A stretch of DNA of 64,000 nt. Origin: Actinoplanes italicus (GTDB lineage: Bacteria; Actinomycetota; Actinomycetes; Mycobacteriales; Micromonosporaceae). Both the position numbers and the translations under genes were made by a program. Of the stretch, positions 56,225-63,398 are shown piece by piece. The stretch is from contig NZ_PVMZ01000003.1 of NCBI RefSeq assembly GCF_003001815.1, forward strand, positions 62,001-126,000, given 5' to 3'. The notes below the pieces were generated by a model. It made no database searches and was not told the origin of the DNA. It saw only the letters and a list, made by a program, of their open reading frames with translations. Each line of letters starts with the position of its first letter. The stretch's first letter is position 1.

Positions 56225-57349
56225 ATGAAACTTCGCCACAAGGCTGACGAACAGCCACCACGGGCCACCGGCACGGAGGACCGTGACACCACCGAGGCCC
56301 GCCGCCGCGGCGGTTCCGACTACGACGTGGAGTCCGCCGCCACCGCCCGGACCGGTGAGGACCGCGATGTCGACCTGAACGCGCCGTCGCCGGACGCCGG
56401 TCCGGACAAGCCGTCCCAGTTGAAGGGCAAGGGCATCTTCGCCGCGCTCAAGCGCACCTTCAAGCAGTTCTCCGAGGACAACATCTCGGACTGGGCGGCG
56501 GCGCTCACCTACTACGGCGTTCTGTCGATCTTCCCGGCCGCGGTGGTGCTGGTGTCGCTGCTGGGCCTGCTCGGCAACGACGGCAAGACCACGGTCACCG
56601 ACGCGCTCAACGACCTCACGCCGAACGCGCAGCTGCGGAGCCTCGTCGACACGGTGCTCACCCAGGTGGGTGACTCGGGCGCGGCCGGGTTCGCCGCGAT
56701 CATCGGTCTGGTCGTCGCGTTCTGGTCGGCGTCCGGTTACGTGGCCGCCTTCATGCGCGCGTCCAACGCCGTCTACGACGTCCCCGAGGGCCGGCCGGTG
56801 TGGAAGACGCTGCCGATCCGGGTGGGCGTGACGGCGGTCATCGGCCTGATGCTGATCGCCTCTGCGGCCATCGTCATCTTCACCGGCGAGCTGTCGCAGG
56901 TGGTCGGTGAACGGCTCGGCTTCGGCGGTGCCGCCGTCACGGCGTGGAACATCGCCAAGTGGCCGGTCCTCGTCGTTCTGGTCAGCCTGATGTTCGCGCT
57001 GCTGTACTGGGCGTCACCGAACGCCAAGACCGGCGGCTTCCGGTGGATCACGCCGGGGGGCATGTTCGCGGTGGTGCTCTGGGTGGTGGCGTCTGGTGGG
57101 TTCGCCTTCTACCTGGCCAACTTCGCCAGCTATGACAAGACGTACGGCACGCTGGCCGGCGTCATCGCGTTCCTGGTCTGGCTGTGGATCTCGAACATGG
57201 CGATCCTGCTCGGTGCGGAGCTCGACGCGGAGCTGGAGCGGGGCCGGGCCATCGCGGCCGGGCACCCGGCCGACGACGAGCCGTTCCTGGAGCTGCGCGA
57301 CACCCGCAAGATCAAGAAGGGCAGTGAGCACGGCCTGAGCCAGAACTGA
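56225..57349 (+). CDS. YihY/BrkB family membrane protein
   Basis: A 374-residue protein with six membrane segments of the YihY/BrkB family: FSEDNISDWAAALTYYGVLSIFPAAVVLVSLLGLLG, ASGYVAAFMRASNAVYDVPEGRPVWKTLP and VIAFLVWLWISNMAILLGAELDAELERGR. About 80 N-terminal residues are hydrophilic and low in complexity. Function is debated (once called RNase BN). ATG at 56225 follows GGAGGG by nine bases; an in-frame ATG at 56198 has none. Confidence 0.9.
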   Translation: MKLRHKADEQPPRATGTEDRDTTEARRRGGSDYDVESAATARTGEDRDVDLNAPSPDAGPDKPSQLKGKGIFAALKRTFKQFSEDNISDWAAALTYYGVLSIFPAAVVLVSLLGLLGNDGKTTVTDALNDLTPNAQLRSLVDTVLTQVGDSGAAGFAAIIGLVVAFWSASGYVAAFMRASNAVYDVPEGRPVWKTLPIRVGVTAVIGLMLIASAAIVIFTGELSQVVGERLGFGGAAVTAWNIAKWPVLVVLVSLMFALLYWASPNAKTGGFRWITPGGMFAVVLWVVASGGFAFYLANFASYDKTYGTLAGVIAFLVWLWISNMAILLGAELDAELERGRAIAAGHPADDEPFLELRDTRKIKKGSEHGLSQN

Positions 57350-57821
57350 TCAAGACACTCCGCTGTCGCTTTTCACGGTGCGGATGCACGGGCTGCTTTC
57401 CCGTGCATCCGCACCGTGGTGCTTCGGCACGTGCAAGGCGCACGCGCAGCCGAACTTTGCATGTCCGTATACGCAGAATATGAATATCCGGGCTGTCCGA
57501 CTATGCCTCTCCGTGACCGTCCGCCGAACGCTACTCGCTGGTCACCCCTGGCGAACGTATCTGCATGCTTCAATGGATCAGGCTGCTTTCGATCATGTTC
57601 ACGCTGGTCGCCACGTCGCACGGTGGGTGCGCCGGTGATCCGCTGTGCGGCACAGGCTCGTATCCGAGGGCAGACATTCCACGGATGGAGGCGCCGATGG
57701 CACCCCGGAAGCGCGAGATCGGACGATCGGGAACCCGCTCCGGCATGGTCCATACTGGAAGCCAAAGCCCGTGCGAATGCACGTGCACCTGCACGGGTGG
57801 CCTCGTCCGGGGAGGACTTTG
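57350..57821. other. Intergenic region upstream of the EboE-like gene
   Basis: About 470 bases without a convincing gene. It holds the hairpin at 57374-57418; the stretch at about 57440-57600 is lower in GC than its neighbours. Open frames here on both strands lack ribosome sites and family patterns. Near the end, GTGCACGTGCAC-like inverted sequences lie around 57770-57800, just before the ribosome site of the next gene. Confidence 0.6.
57374..57418 (+). terminator. 19-bp perfect hairpin after the BrkB-family gene
   Basis: Arms 57374-57392 and 57400-57418 pair without mismatch around CTGCTTT, 25 bases after the stop. Confidence 0.8.
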
Positions 57822-58715
57822 ATGCGGCTTCGACATCCGTCCGGCCGAATCGTGCACCTCAGCTGTGGCATAAGCCTAGACCACGCCGAAGGAGTGTCCG
57901 CCGCCGTCGAACGCCTCGACGCCACCAACACGGCGCTGCGCGGACACTTCGGCACCGGCACCCTCAATGTGGCGCTGCGGTTGTCGTACCGGCTGGCCAG
58001 CGCCCTCGCCGACGGCTCCCGCGCCCGTACCCGGCTGCGCACCGAACTCGACGCCCGCGGCCTCGAGGTCGTCACACTCAGCGGCGCACCCTGCCCAGAC
58101 GGGGACGACCCCGCCGACTGGAGCGATCCCGCCCGCGTCCGGCACACCCTCGACCTCGCCCGCATCCTCGTCGACCTGCTCCCGTTCGAGGAGGTCCGCG
58201 GCGCGATAGCGACCTGCGGACTCGGTCGTGCCGACGACTGGGACGACGAGCACCGCAAGGCCGGCGCCCGTCACCTGTCCCGGCTCTCCGGCGGCCTCGC
58301 CGACCTGGCCTGGCGGGTCGGACGCGCGGTCCGCGCAGGGTTCCAGCCCGCCCCCGGCAAGGTCCTGGACAGCCCGGAGCAGACCGTCGCGGCGCTCACC
58401 CGGATCGACAAGGACCGGCTCGGCGTCTGTCTCGACCTGGCCACCGTGCTCCGCGACTGGCCCGGCCCGGAAGCCGGCATCGACCGGATCACCGACGCGG
58501 GGCTCTCGGTCATCACCGCCCGCATCACCGACCCGGCCGTCGCCTGGCAGCCGCTCCTGCGGCACCTGCTCGCCGCCGACACGGCGCGCACCGAGTACGT
58601 GGACGTCGACGTGCCCGGCACCGACGAGCAACGGGGGACGGCGCTCGCGTACGTCCTGGACGAATTGACCGCCCTCGGCCTCGTCCCCGAACAACAGCCG
58701 TGCACCGCACCCTGA
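57822..58715 (+). CDS. EboE-like TIM-barrel protein, solitary
   Basis: A 297-residue protein. RLRHPSGRIVHLSCGISLDHAEG and RTRLRTELDARGLEVVTLSGAP resemble EboE, a sugar-isomerase-like protein of eustigmatophyte/bacterial ebo clusters thought to take part in moving metabolites. It is shorter than the roughly 390-residue family members, and no other ebo gene is in the window. GGGGAGGACTTTG gives a good ribosome site for the ATG at 57822; an upstream ATG at 57645 adds unmatched sequence. Assignment is moderate. Confidence 0.55.
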   Translation: MRLRHPSGRIVHLSCGISLDHAEGVSAAVERLDATNTALRGHFGTGTLNVALRLSYRLASALADGSRARTRLRTELDARGLEVVTLSGAPCPDGDDPADWSDPARVRHTLDLARILVDLLPFEEVRGAIATCGLGRADDWDDEHRKAGARHLSRLSGGLADLAWRVGRAVRAGFQPAPGKVLDSPEQTVAALTRIDKDRLGVCLDLATVLRDWPGPEAGIDRITDAGLSVITARITDPAVAWQPLLRHLLAADTARTEYVDVDVPGTDEQRGTALAYVLDELTALGLVPEQQPCTAP

Positions 58716-58742
58716 ACGCGCTGCTGTATCGGGCAGCCCGAT

Positions 58743-58757
58743 CAGCCGTACCGGCTG
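58743..58757 (-). terminator. Small hairpin downstream of the CAU tRNA
   Basis: CAGCCG and CGGCTG flank TAC, eight bases beyond the tRNA 3' end. Weak stem, no clear U-tract. Confidence 0.3.
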
Positions 58758-58764
58758 GTAAGAG

Positions 58765-58838
58765 TGGGGCGGACGGGACTCGAACCCGTGACCGATCGAT
58801 TATGAGTCGACTGCTCTAACCCACTGAGCTACCGCCCC
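58765..58838 (-). tRNA. tRNA with anticodon CAU (Ile2 or elongator Met)
   Basis: A 74-base cloverleaf is complete: acceptor GGGGCGG/CCGCCCC, D-arm GCTCAGTGGGTTAGAGC, anticodon loop CTCATAA, T-arm with GGTTCGAGTCC. The anticodon is CAU. The GGGGCGG acceptor and anticodon stem resemble actinobacterial tRNA-Ile2, whose C34 is converted to lysidine, more than the elongator Met tRNA, but the two cannot be separated with certainty here. No CCA is encoded. Confidence 0.9.
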
Positions 58839-58888
58839 GTACCGGCGGCGATCCTATCCCGTGCCCTGCTCCCAAGCCTAGCGATCTA

Positions 58889-59059
58889 TCACCGCACCAG
58901 GGATTTCGGCAGAAGGATGATCTGCAGCCGGGGATCCTCCACCATGTCCGGTGGTTGGAGATCCTCCACCCGGGTCGTCTCCTCGTCACAGCAGCTGGGA
59001 CATTCCGGGCCGTCCTGGGTGGTGAATTCAGCGTAGTTCTCCGGGTTGATGTCGCTCAT
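58889..59059 (-). CDS. Small 56-residue Cys-containing protein
   Basis: A short gene read directly from the sequence: ATG at 59059, five bases after GGGGG, and TGA at 58889-58891. It encodes 56 residues, acidic in the first half with a Cys cluster ECPSCCDEE at 19-27 and a hydrophobic, basic end QIILLPKSLVR. It starts 21 bases after the stop of the FAD oxidoreductase gene on the same strand. No family recognised. The Cys cluster could bind a metal, or the product could be a modified peptide; both are guesses. Confidence 0.6.
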   Translation of the reverse strand: MSDINPENYAEFTTQDGPECPSCCDEETTRVEDLQPPDMVEDPRLQIILLPKSLVR

Positions 59060-59080
59060 TGAAACCCCCTGAAACGGGCA

Positions 59081-60346
59081 TTAAACCCCGACCCGGGCGC
59101 CGAGTGACGCCAGGACTGCTCCGGCGGTGCGCCAGCCGCTGGCCATCGCGCCCTGTGTCGACGGGCTGTCGCGGTGGTCGCCGGCCACGAACAGGCCGTC
59201 GCCCAGGTTGACGGGGCTGCGCAGCCGGGCCTGGGGTGGGCGGGCCGCGGGGAGGGCCTGCGGCACGGTGACCACGTTGAGAAGTTCCCAGTCGTCGGTC
59301 GGCACGCCGTACATCCTGGACAATTCGACCCGAATGACGGTCTCCGAGGCACCGGAGGGCGCCGAGACGCCGACCACGGTGGCCGCGATGAGACTCCGGC
59401 CACTCGGCGCGTACTCGGGGGCGGCGTTACTCATCACCACGGTGTTGGCGATGATCTCGCGCCGGTCGCCGTCGAGCAGGAGGATCGGCTCGGCGATGGG
59501 CGCCCGGTCGGCGCCGAAGTAGAACGTGGTGAGCCCGTGCACGTCGGGCCGCGGCAGGCGGTCGGGCAGCAGGGTGGCCGCGGTGACCGGATCGGTGGCG
59601 ACGATCACGGCCCGGCAGCGGATCTCGCCGCCCTCGGTGACGACCATGCCGGAGCCGAGGGCGAGGGCACGGGCGCCGATGAGCAGTTGCGGGAACGGCA
59701 GCGGCCCGGCGATCGCGGCCGGCAGCGCGGCCATCCCGGCGGCCGGCACCCCGATCCGGCCGCGGGTGAAGGAGCGCAGCACCATGGCGGCGACGTGGCT
59801 GGACGTCTCGAGCGACCGGTCGGCGAACACGCCGGAGAAGAACGGCCGCAGCGCCTCCTCGATGATCCGGTGGGACAGCCCGGCGCCGCGCAGCATCTCC
59901 TGGGTGGTGGTCTCCGGCATGTCGAGCAGGCGCTGGACGGGCAGGGTGGCACAGCGGGTGGCGAGCGCGGCGAACTTGAGCCGGTCGGCGAGGGTTCCGA
60001 TACCGGAGATCAGGGTCTGCGGCGTGGCGAGCGGCTCGCGAAGCGGGTTCTCCAGCCGATGCAGTTCGCCGCCGCGGCGTACCAGCACGCCCGAAGTGAA
60101 GTAGCGCATGTCGAGCGCGTCGACGTCGACGAGCGCGGGCAGGCGTGGATAGGCGGTGTTGATCGTCTGGAATCCGCGGTCCATCCGCCAGCCGTCGATC
60201 ACGTCGGTGGCGACCCTCCCGCCGACCCGGTCCGAGGCCTCGACGAGGAGCCATTCGACGCCGGCGCGGTCGAGCCGTCGGGCAGCGGACAGCCCGGCGA
60301 GCCCGCCGCCGATGATGACGACGTCCACCTCTACCGGCTGCGACAT
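59081..60346 (-). CDS. FAD-dependent amine-oxidase/protoporphyrinogen-oxidase-like protein
   Basis: A 421-residue flavoprotein. The dinucleotide motif is VVIIGGGLAGLSAARRLDRAGVEWLLVEASDRVGGRV at about 9-45, and the C-terminal FAD motif is LFVAGDHRDSPSTQGAMASGWRTA. No signal peptide is found, so it is cytosolic. Relatives oxidise amines or carotenoid and porphyrin precursors; the substrate is unknown. GAGGT precedes the ATG at 60346; the open frame further upstream has no family match. Confidence 0.85.
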   Translation of the reverse strand: MSQPVEVDVVIIGGGLAGLSAARRLDRAGVEWLLVEASDRVGGRVATDVIDGWRMDRGFQTINTAYPRLPALVDVDALDMRYFTSGVLVRRGGELHRLENPLREPLATPQTLISGIGTLADRLKFAALATRCATLPVQRLLDMPETTTQEMLRGAGLSHRIIEEALRPFFSGVFADRSLETSSHVAAMVLRSFTRGRIGVPAAGMAALPAAIAGPLPFPQLLIGARALALGSGMVVTEGGEIRCRAVIVATDPVTAATLLPDRLPRPDVHGLTTFYFGADRAPIAEPILLLDGDRREIIANTVVMSNAAPEYAPSGRSLIAATVVGVSAPSGASETVIRVELSRMYGVPTDDWELLNVVTVPQALPAARPPQARLRSPVNLGDGLFVAGDHRDSPSTQGAMASGWRTAGAVLASLGARVGV

Positions 60347-60640
60347 GTACACCTCACAGGCTGCAATCAACGCGATGCTCAGCGTAACTGGGCAACTGCC
60401 GCGCCGGAGGCGAAAGAGCCAGGCCACCAAAGGCTCGAAGATCAAGACCATCCGGCGGTACGCTCTCCGCCCACCCGATACAGGCGGATCTCCGCTCGTC
60501 AGCCCCGAAACCTCAGGCGAAGCACCCACCCCGCCCCGCCAACCCCGCCGTACCGCTGCCTCAAGCGCCGAGACGGCGGTGTGTCAGGCCCTTCCGATCG
60601 AGGACCGCGGGTTGGTAGACAGGAGGTGCACAACAGAAAA
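60347..60640. other. Intergenic region upstream of the FAD oxidoreductase gene
   Basis: About 290 bases with no credible gene. It should hold the promoter of the oxidoreductase, which I cannot place. It contains one degenerate copy of the 57-bp hairpin family at about 60548-60585 and the terminator of tRNA-Asn at its right end. Confidence 0.5.
60548..60585. repeat. Degenerate copy D of the 57-bp hairpin family
   Basis: CCGTACCGCTGCCTCA matches the left arm of copy C over 16 bases; the opposite arm (CGAGACGGCGGTGTGT) pairs at only 10 of 16 positions plus G-U pairs, with a shorter loop. Confidence 0.55.
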
Positions 60641-60662
60641 CCCCAGGCCTAGTGGCCTGGGG
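60636..60662 (-). terminator. Terminator of tRNA-Asn
   Basis: CCCCAGGCC and GGCCTGGGG form a perfect 9-bp stem with a 4-base loop, followed on the minus strand by TTTTC, 11 bases after the tRNA 3' end. Confidence 0.85.
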
Positions 60663-60673
60663 TCGAAGGTCTG

Positions 60674-60746
60674 CTCCCCGAATTGGACTCGAACCAATAA
60701 CCTGCCGGTTAACAGCCGGCTGCTCTGCCAATTGAGCTATCGGGGA
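60674..60746 (-). tRNA. tRNA-Asn (anticodon GUU)
   Basis: A complete 73-base cloverleaf: acceptor TCCCCGA/TCGGGGA, D-arm GCTCAATTGGCAGAGC, anticodon arm GCCGGCTGTTAACCGGC with GTT, T-arm GGTTCGAGTCC. No CCA is encoded; discriminator base G. Confidence 0.97.
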
Positions 60747-60950
60747 TCGTCTCACCGCTTCGTCGCCCGGTCTCCCTGGCGACGGACAACAGACTACATG
60801 ACCGCAGGGACGCCCCGCGAACGGGATCCCCCCGTTCGCGCGGTGGCCCGACAGCGGGGTGAAACCCGGATGCGGGGAGTATCGCCCCGGCAGGATGGGT
60901 ATGCACCCCAACAGACGCACGCGCGTCGAACTACGGAAGGAGCCGCCACC

Positions 60951-61271
60951 ATGCGCGGAAAGCTGATGTTCATCACCGGTCTCGCGGCGGGCTTCGTCCT
61001 GGGCAGCCGTGCCGGCCGGGAGAAGTACGAAGAGATCCGGGCGAACGCTCAGAAGGTCTGGCAGCACCCGACCGTCCAGGAGGCGGCCGGTGTGGCCCAG
61101 GCGCAGGCCAACAAGCTGTACACCGAGGGCAAGGACAAGCTCCAGTCGTCCAAGCTCGGCGAGAAGCTGAATACGACCAGCAGCACGGACAGCACCGACG
61201 AGCTGATCGCCCCGAGCGACACGCTCACCAGCTCCAAGAGCACCAGCACGACCACCGGTACCACGTACTGA
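60951..61271 (+). CDS. YtxH-like small membrane-associated protein
   Basis: A 106-residue protein. The N-terminal MRGKLMFITGLAAGFVLGSRAGREKYEEIR has one membrane segment with the Gly-x-x-x-Gly pattern of YtxH proteins, followed by a helical region and a Ser/Thr-rich tail. Family members are associated with stress response; exact role unknown. AAGGAG lies nine bases before the ATG. A hairpin follows at 61280-61320. Confidence 0.8.
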   Translation: MRGKLMFITGLAAGFVLGSRAGREKYEEIRANAQKVWQHPTVQEAAGVAQAQANKLYTEGKDKLQSSKLGEKLNTTSSTDSTDELIAPSDTLTSSKSTSTTTGTTY

Positions 61272-61279
61272 CGCCGGTT

Positions 61280-61320
61280 CGCGTCGGCGCCGTTCCCCAC
61301 CGGGGAGCGGCGCCGACGCG
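61280..61320 (+). terminator. 13-bp hairpin after the YtxH-like gene
   Basis: CGCGTCGGCGCCG (61280-61292) pairs with 61308-61320; an inner CCCC/GGGG pairing extends it. It begins 8 bases after the stop. Confidence 0.75.
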
Positions 61321-61334
61321 CGTCCGGCAGTGAA

Positions 61335-61359
61335 CCGGCTGTGCCTCACCGCTGTCTCA
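61335..61359. repeat. Half copy E of the 57-bp hairpin family
   Basis: CCGGCTGTGCCTCACCGCTG and the following TCTCA match the 25-base left arm; the right arm is absent. Confidence 0.65.
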
Positions 61360-61459
61360 AGGACCCCGGAGTCGTCGTCCTGCTCGCGGAAGCCGGGGTA
61401 TCGGGCCAGGCGGTGGCGGTCAGCCGTACGCGGGTGTGCGAGCGGTCACACGCGGGCCG

Positions 61460-61939
61460 CTACTCGGGTACGGCGAGCAGAGTGCTCAGGTCCTTGGCCA
61501 GGTGGTAGATGTCGTGCGGGGCGAATCCCAGCGTCACATGCAGGTTCGCCGGAGGGAGCCCGGTCTGTTCCCGGAGCGCCTGGATCTCGGGGGAATCGGC
61601 GACAATGTAGTAGGTGACCGCCGGTCCGTCCCGCACCGAGCCGATGCCCAGCAGGTGTACGGTCAGCGGCCCGCCGTGCCGGATGATGTCCGTCCAGGCG
61701 CGGTCGACCTCTCCGTGGAACAGCGGGGGAGGGACGGCGGTCAGATGGAAACTGTCCGCGCCGTCACGCCGGGCCTTGCATGCGGCCAGTTCTGCGGCCG
61801 CATCCGCTCCGACATGCCGGGCCAGCGCCGCCAGAAAGGGTTCGGCCACCGTGGGCGGGATCGGCGCACCGGCATAGCGCAGTCCGTCCAGGTCGTGCAG
61901 TTCGGTCAGCCGGACCTCGATCGTCGTCTCGCGTTTCAT
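61460..61939 (-). CDS. 2H phosphoesterase family protein
   Basis: A 159-residue protein with the two His-x-Thr motifs that define 2H phosphoesterases: H65-L-T67 in DSFHLTAVPPP and H134-V-T136 in LHVTLGFAPHD. Members open or form 2',3'-cyclic or 2',5' phosphodiester bonds in RNA or small nucleotides. It is coupled to the hydrolase upstream: its ATG overlaps that stop by 4 bases (ATGA). The frame is open further upstream, but only across that gene. The biological substrate is unknown. Confidence 0.8.
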   Translation of the reverse strand: MKRETTIEVRLTELHDLDGLRYAGAPIPPTVAEPFLAALARHVGADAAAELAACKARRDGADSFHLTAVPPPLFHGEVDRAWTDIIRHGGPLTVHLLGIGSVRDGPAVTYYIVADSPEIQALREQTGLPPANLHVTLGFAPHDIYHLAKDLSTLLAVPE

Positions 61940-63282
61940 GCTTCGAATACCCAGTAGGGCGATGCCGGGCCTCGCCGCAGTCCGGGTCGTTTCTCGGGTG
62001 GGTGGCCCAGCCGTACCAATGATTCGATGTCGTCGAGGAAGCGCTGGTTCTGAGCGAACGTCGAGTGGTTGAGCAGATCGCCGGGAATGTTGCTGGCGTC
62101 GATGGTGTCGACGGTGGCGGCCGGTGTCGCCTGCGGCGTGGTCTGGCCGGCACGCAGGTTGCCGGACAGCCACTCCGACAGTTGCAAGGCTCGGTCGCGA
62201 GCCGAGGCATAGACCGTGCACCGGGCGGCGAGCGCGGCGAACACGGCCGCGCGTCGCTTGAACATCTGCTCGGAAACGTCGGGCGCCACCATGACCACAT
62301 GCCCGAGTCGTGGATTCTGGGTCCGGCCGAGCAGCTGGAGCGCCTCCACCAGCACGTGATTGCCCATGCTGTGGGCGATCACGTGGATGCGGCGCGGGCC
62401 GAGCCGGGCGATGACCGACTCGAGGAACGTGACCAGGTGGTCGACGCTTGCGTAGGCGTTCTCCCGGTCCGCGACGTAGCCCGGGGTCATTCCCTTGGAC
62501 GGCCAGCTGTAGAGCATCGGTATGCCGAGGAAGTTGATGTCGTAGGCGAGTTGAGCAGCGCGGCGGACGGCGTCGGTGAATGTCACGTTGTAGCCGTGCA
62601 CGAAGAGCAGGACGTCGCGCTGGTCCGCCACGTCGGCGGGCCCGGGGGGCCCGGCATCCGGCAGTGCCAGCCGGGGATCCGCGAAGAAGGCGGTCTCGTC
62701 CAGAGGGTCGCCGCCGATCACCTCGACGAATCGTCGCGGGTTGAAGCCGAGGTGCCACAACCGGGGCTTCGGCAGCCGTCCCCGGCGCCGGCGGTCCGGG
62801 ATACTCACCCTCAGCACGCCGAATGACAGCTCGTCCGCGGCCTCGCCGGTGTAGTAGCCGCCGCCGTCGCGATCGCCGGCCACCGGAGCGGGCCGCCGGT
62901 CGGTGGCGTAGAACACCGGCACCTCGAGGTACCGATGATTGCGGACACTGCCGGCAGGCCCGGTGGTCTCGGTGCCGCGGGTGTCGCGGGTGTCGGTCAG
63001 CGCCTCCGTCCACAGCCGGTTCAGTCGTCGAGCCGCTTCCGGGTACGGCTTGAACACCTTCGGCAGGTCGCGGACGGCATCGTCGAGGTCGGCCTGAGCG
63101 AGGTCGGCCGCTTCGTCGTCGACGGCGTCAGCCAGGTCGGCCTCGGCTGCCGAGATCCGGCGCAGCCCATCCAGGACCGCGCTCTCGAAGGCCTCCCAGT
63201 CGCCGGTCACCAGTGCCGGGAGTTCGGGCCAGAGCCGCGCGACCGCGGTCGTCAGCGTTTGTTCCTTCTCGGGATCGGACAC
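61936..63282 (-). CDS. Alpha/beta hydrolase of the DUF900 type
   Basis: A 448-residue protein. The catalytic half from about 118 has the DUF900 signatures VPVFYATDRR, LLFVHGYNVTF, PMLYSWPSKG and the nucleophile S305 in VIAHSMGNHV, with DASNIPGDLLNHS near the C-terminus as the likely acid/His region. The first 115 residues are a helical, acidic domain with no match. No signal peptide. It is the first gene of a coupled pair with the 2H phosphoesterase, and is transcribed away from the partial gene at 63399. Confidence 0.82.
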   Translation of the reverse strand: MSDPEKEQTLTTAVARLWPELPALVTGDWEAFESAVLDGLRRISAAEADLADAVDDEAADLAQADLDDAVRDLPKVFKPYPEAARRLNRLWTEALTDTRDTRGTETTGPAGSVRNHRYLEVPVFYATDRRPAPVAGDRDGGGYYTGEAADELSFGVLRVSIPDRRRRGRLPKPRLWHLGFNPRRFVEVIGGDPLDETAFFADPRLALPDAGPPGPADVADQRDVLLFVHGYNVTFTDAVRRAAQLAYDINFLGIPMLYSWPSKGMTPGYVADRENAYASVDHLVTFLESVIARLGPRRIHVIAHSMGNHVLVEALQLLGRTQNPRLGHVVMVAPDVSEQMFKRRAAVFAALAARCTVYASARDRALQLSEWLSGNLRAGQTTPQATPAATVDTIDASNIPGDLLNHSTFAQNQRFLDDIESLVRLGHPPEKRPGLRRGPASPYWVFEA

Positions 63283-63398
63283 GGTGAACCTCTCGCCGGG
63301 GCTCCCGATTCTGGCATGTCAGCACTGTGGACAGCACGTGGAACGCCTCCACCGTTCGAACGATCGAATTGTTCGGGGACGCGAAAGACAATCGTCCG

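Noticed and set aside
57570-57857. Minus-strand 95-codon frame in the gap before the EboE-like gene
   Set aside because: No ribosome site, no recognisable domain, and it overlaps the ribosome site of the plus-strand gene.
63350-63385. TTCGAAC/GTTCG-rich stretch as a LexA box
   Set aside because: The GAAC and GTTC halves are 9 bases apart rather than 4, so the SOS-box spacing is not met.
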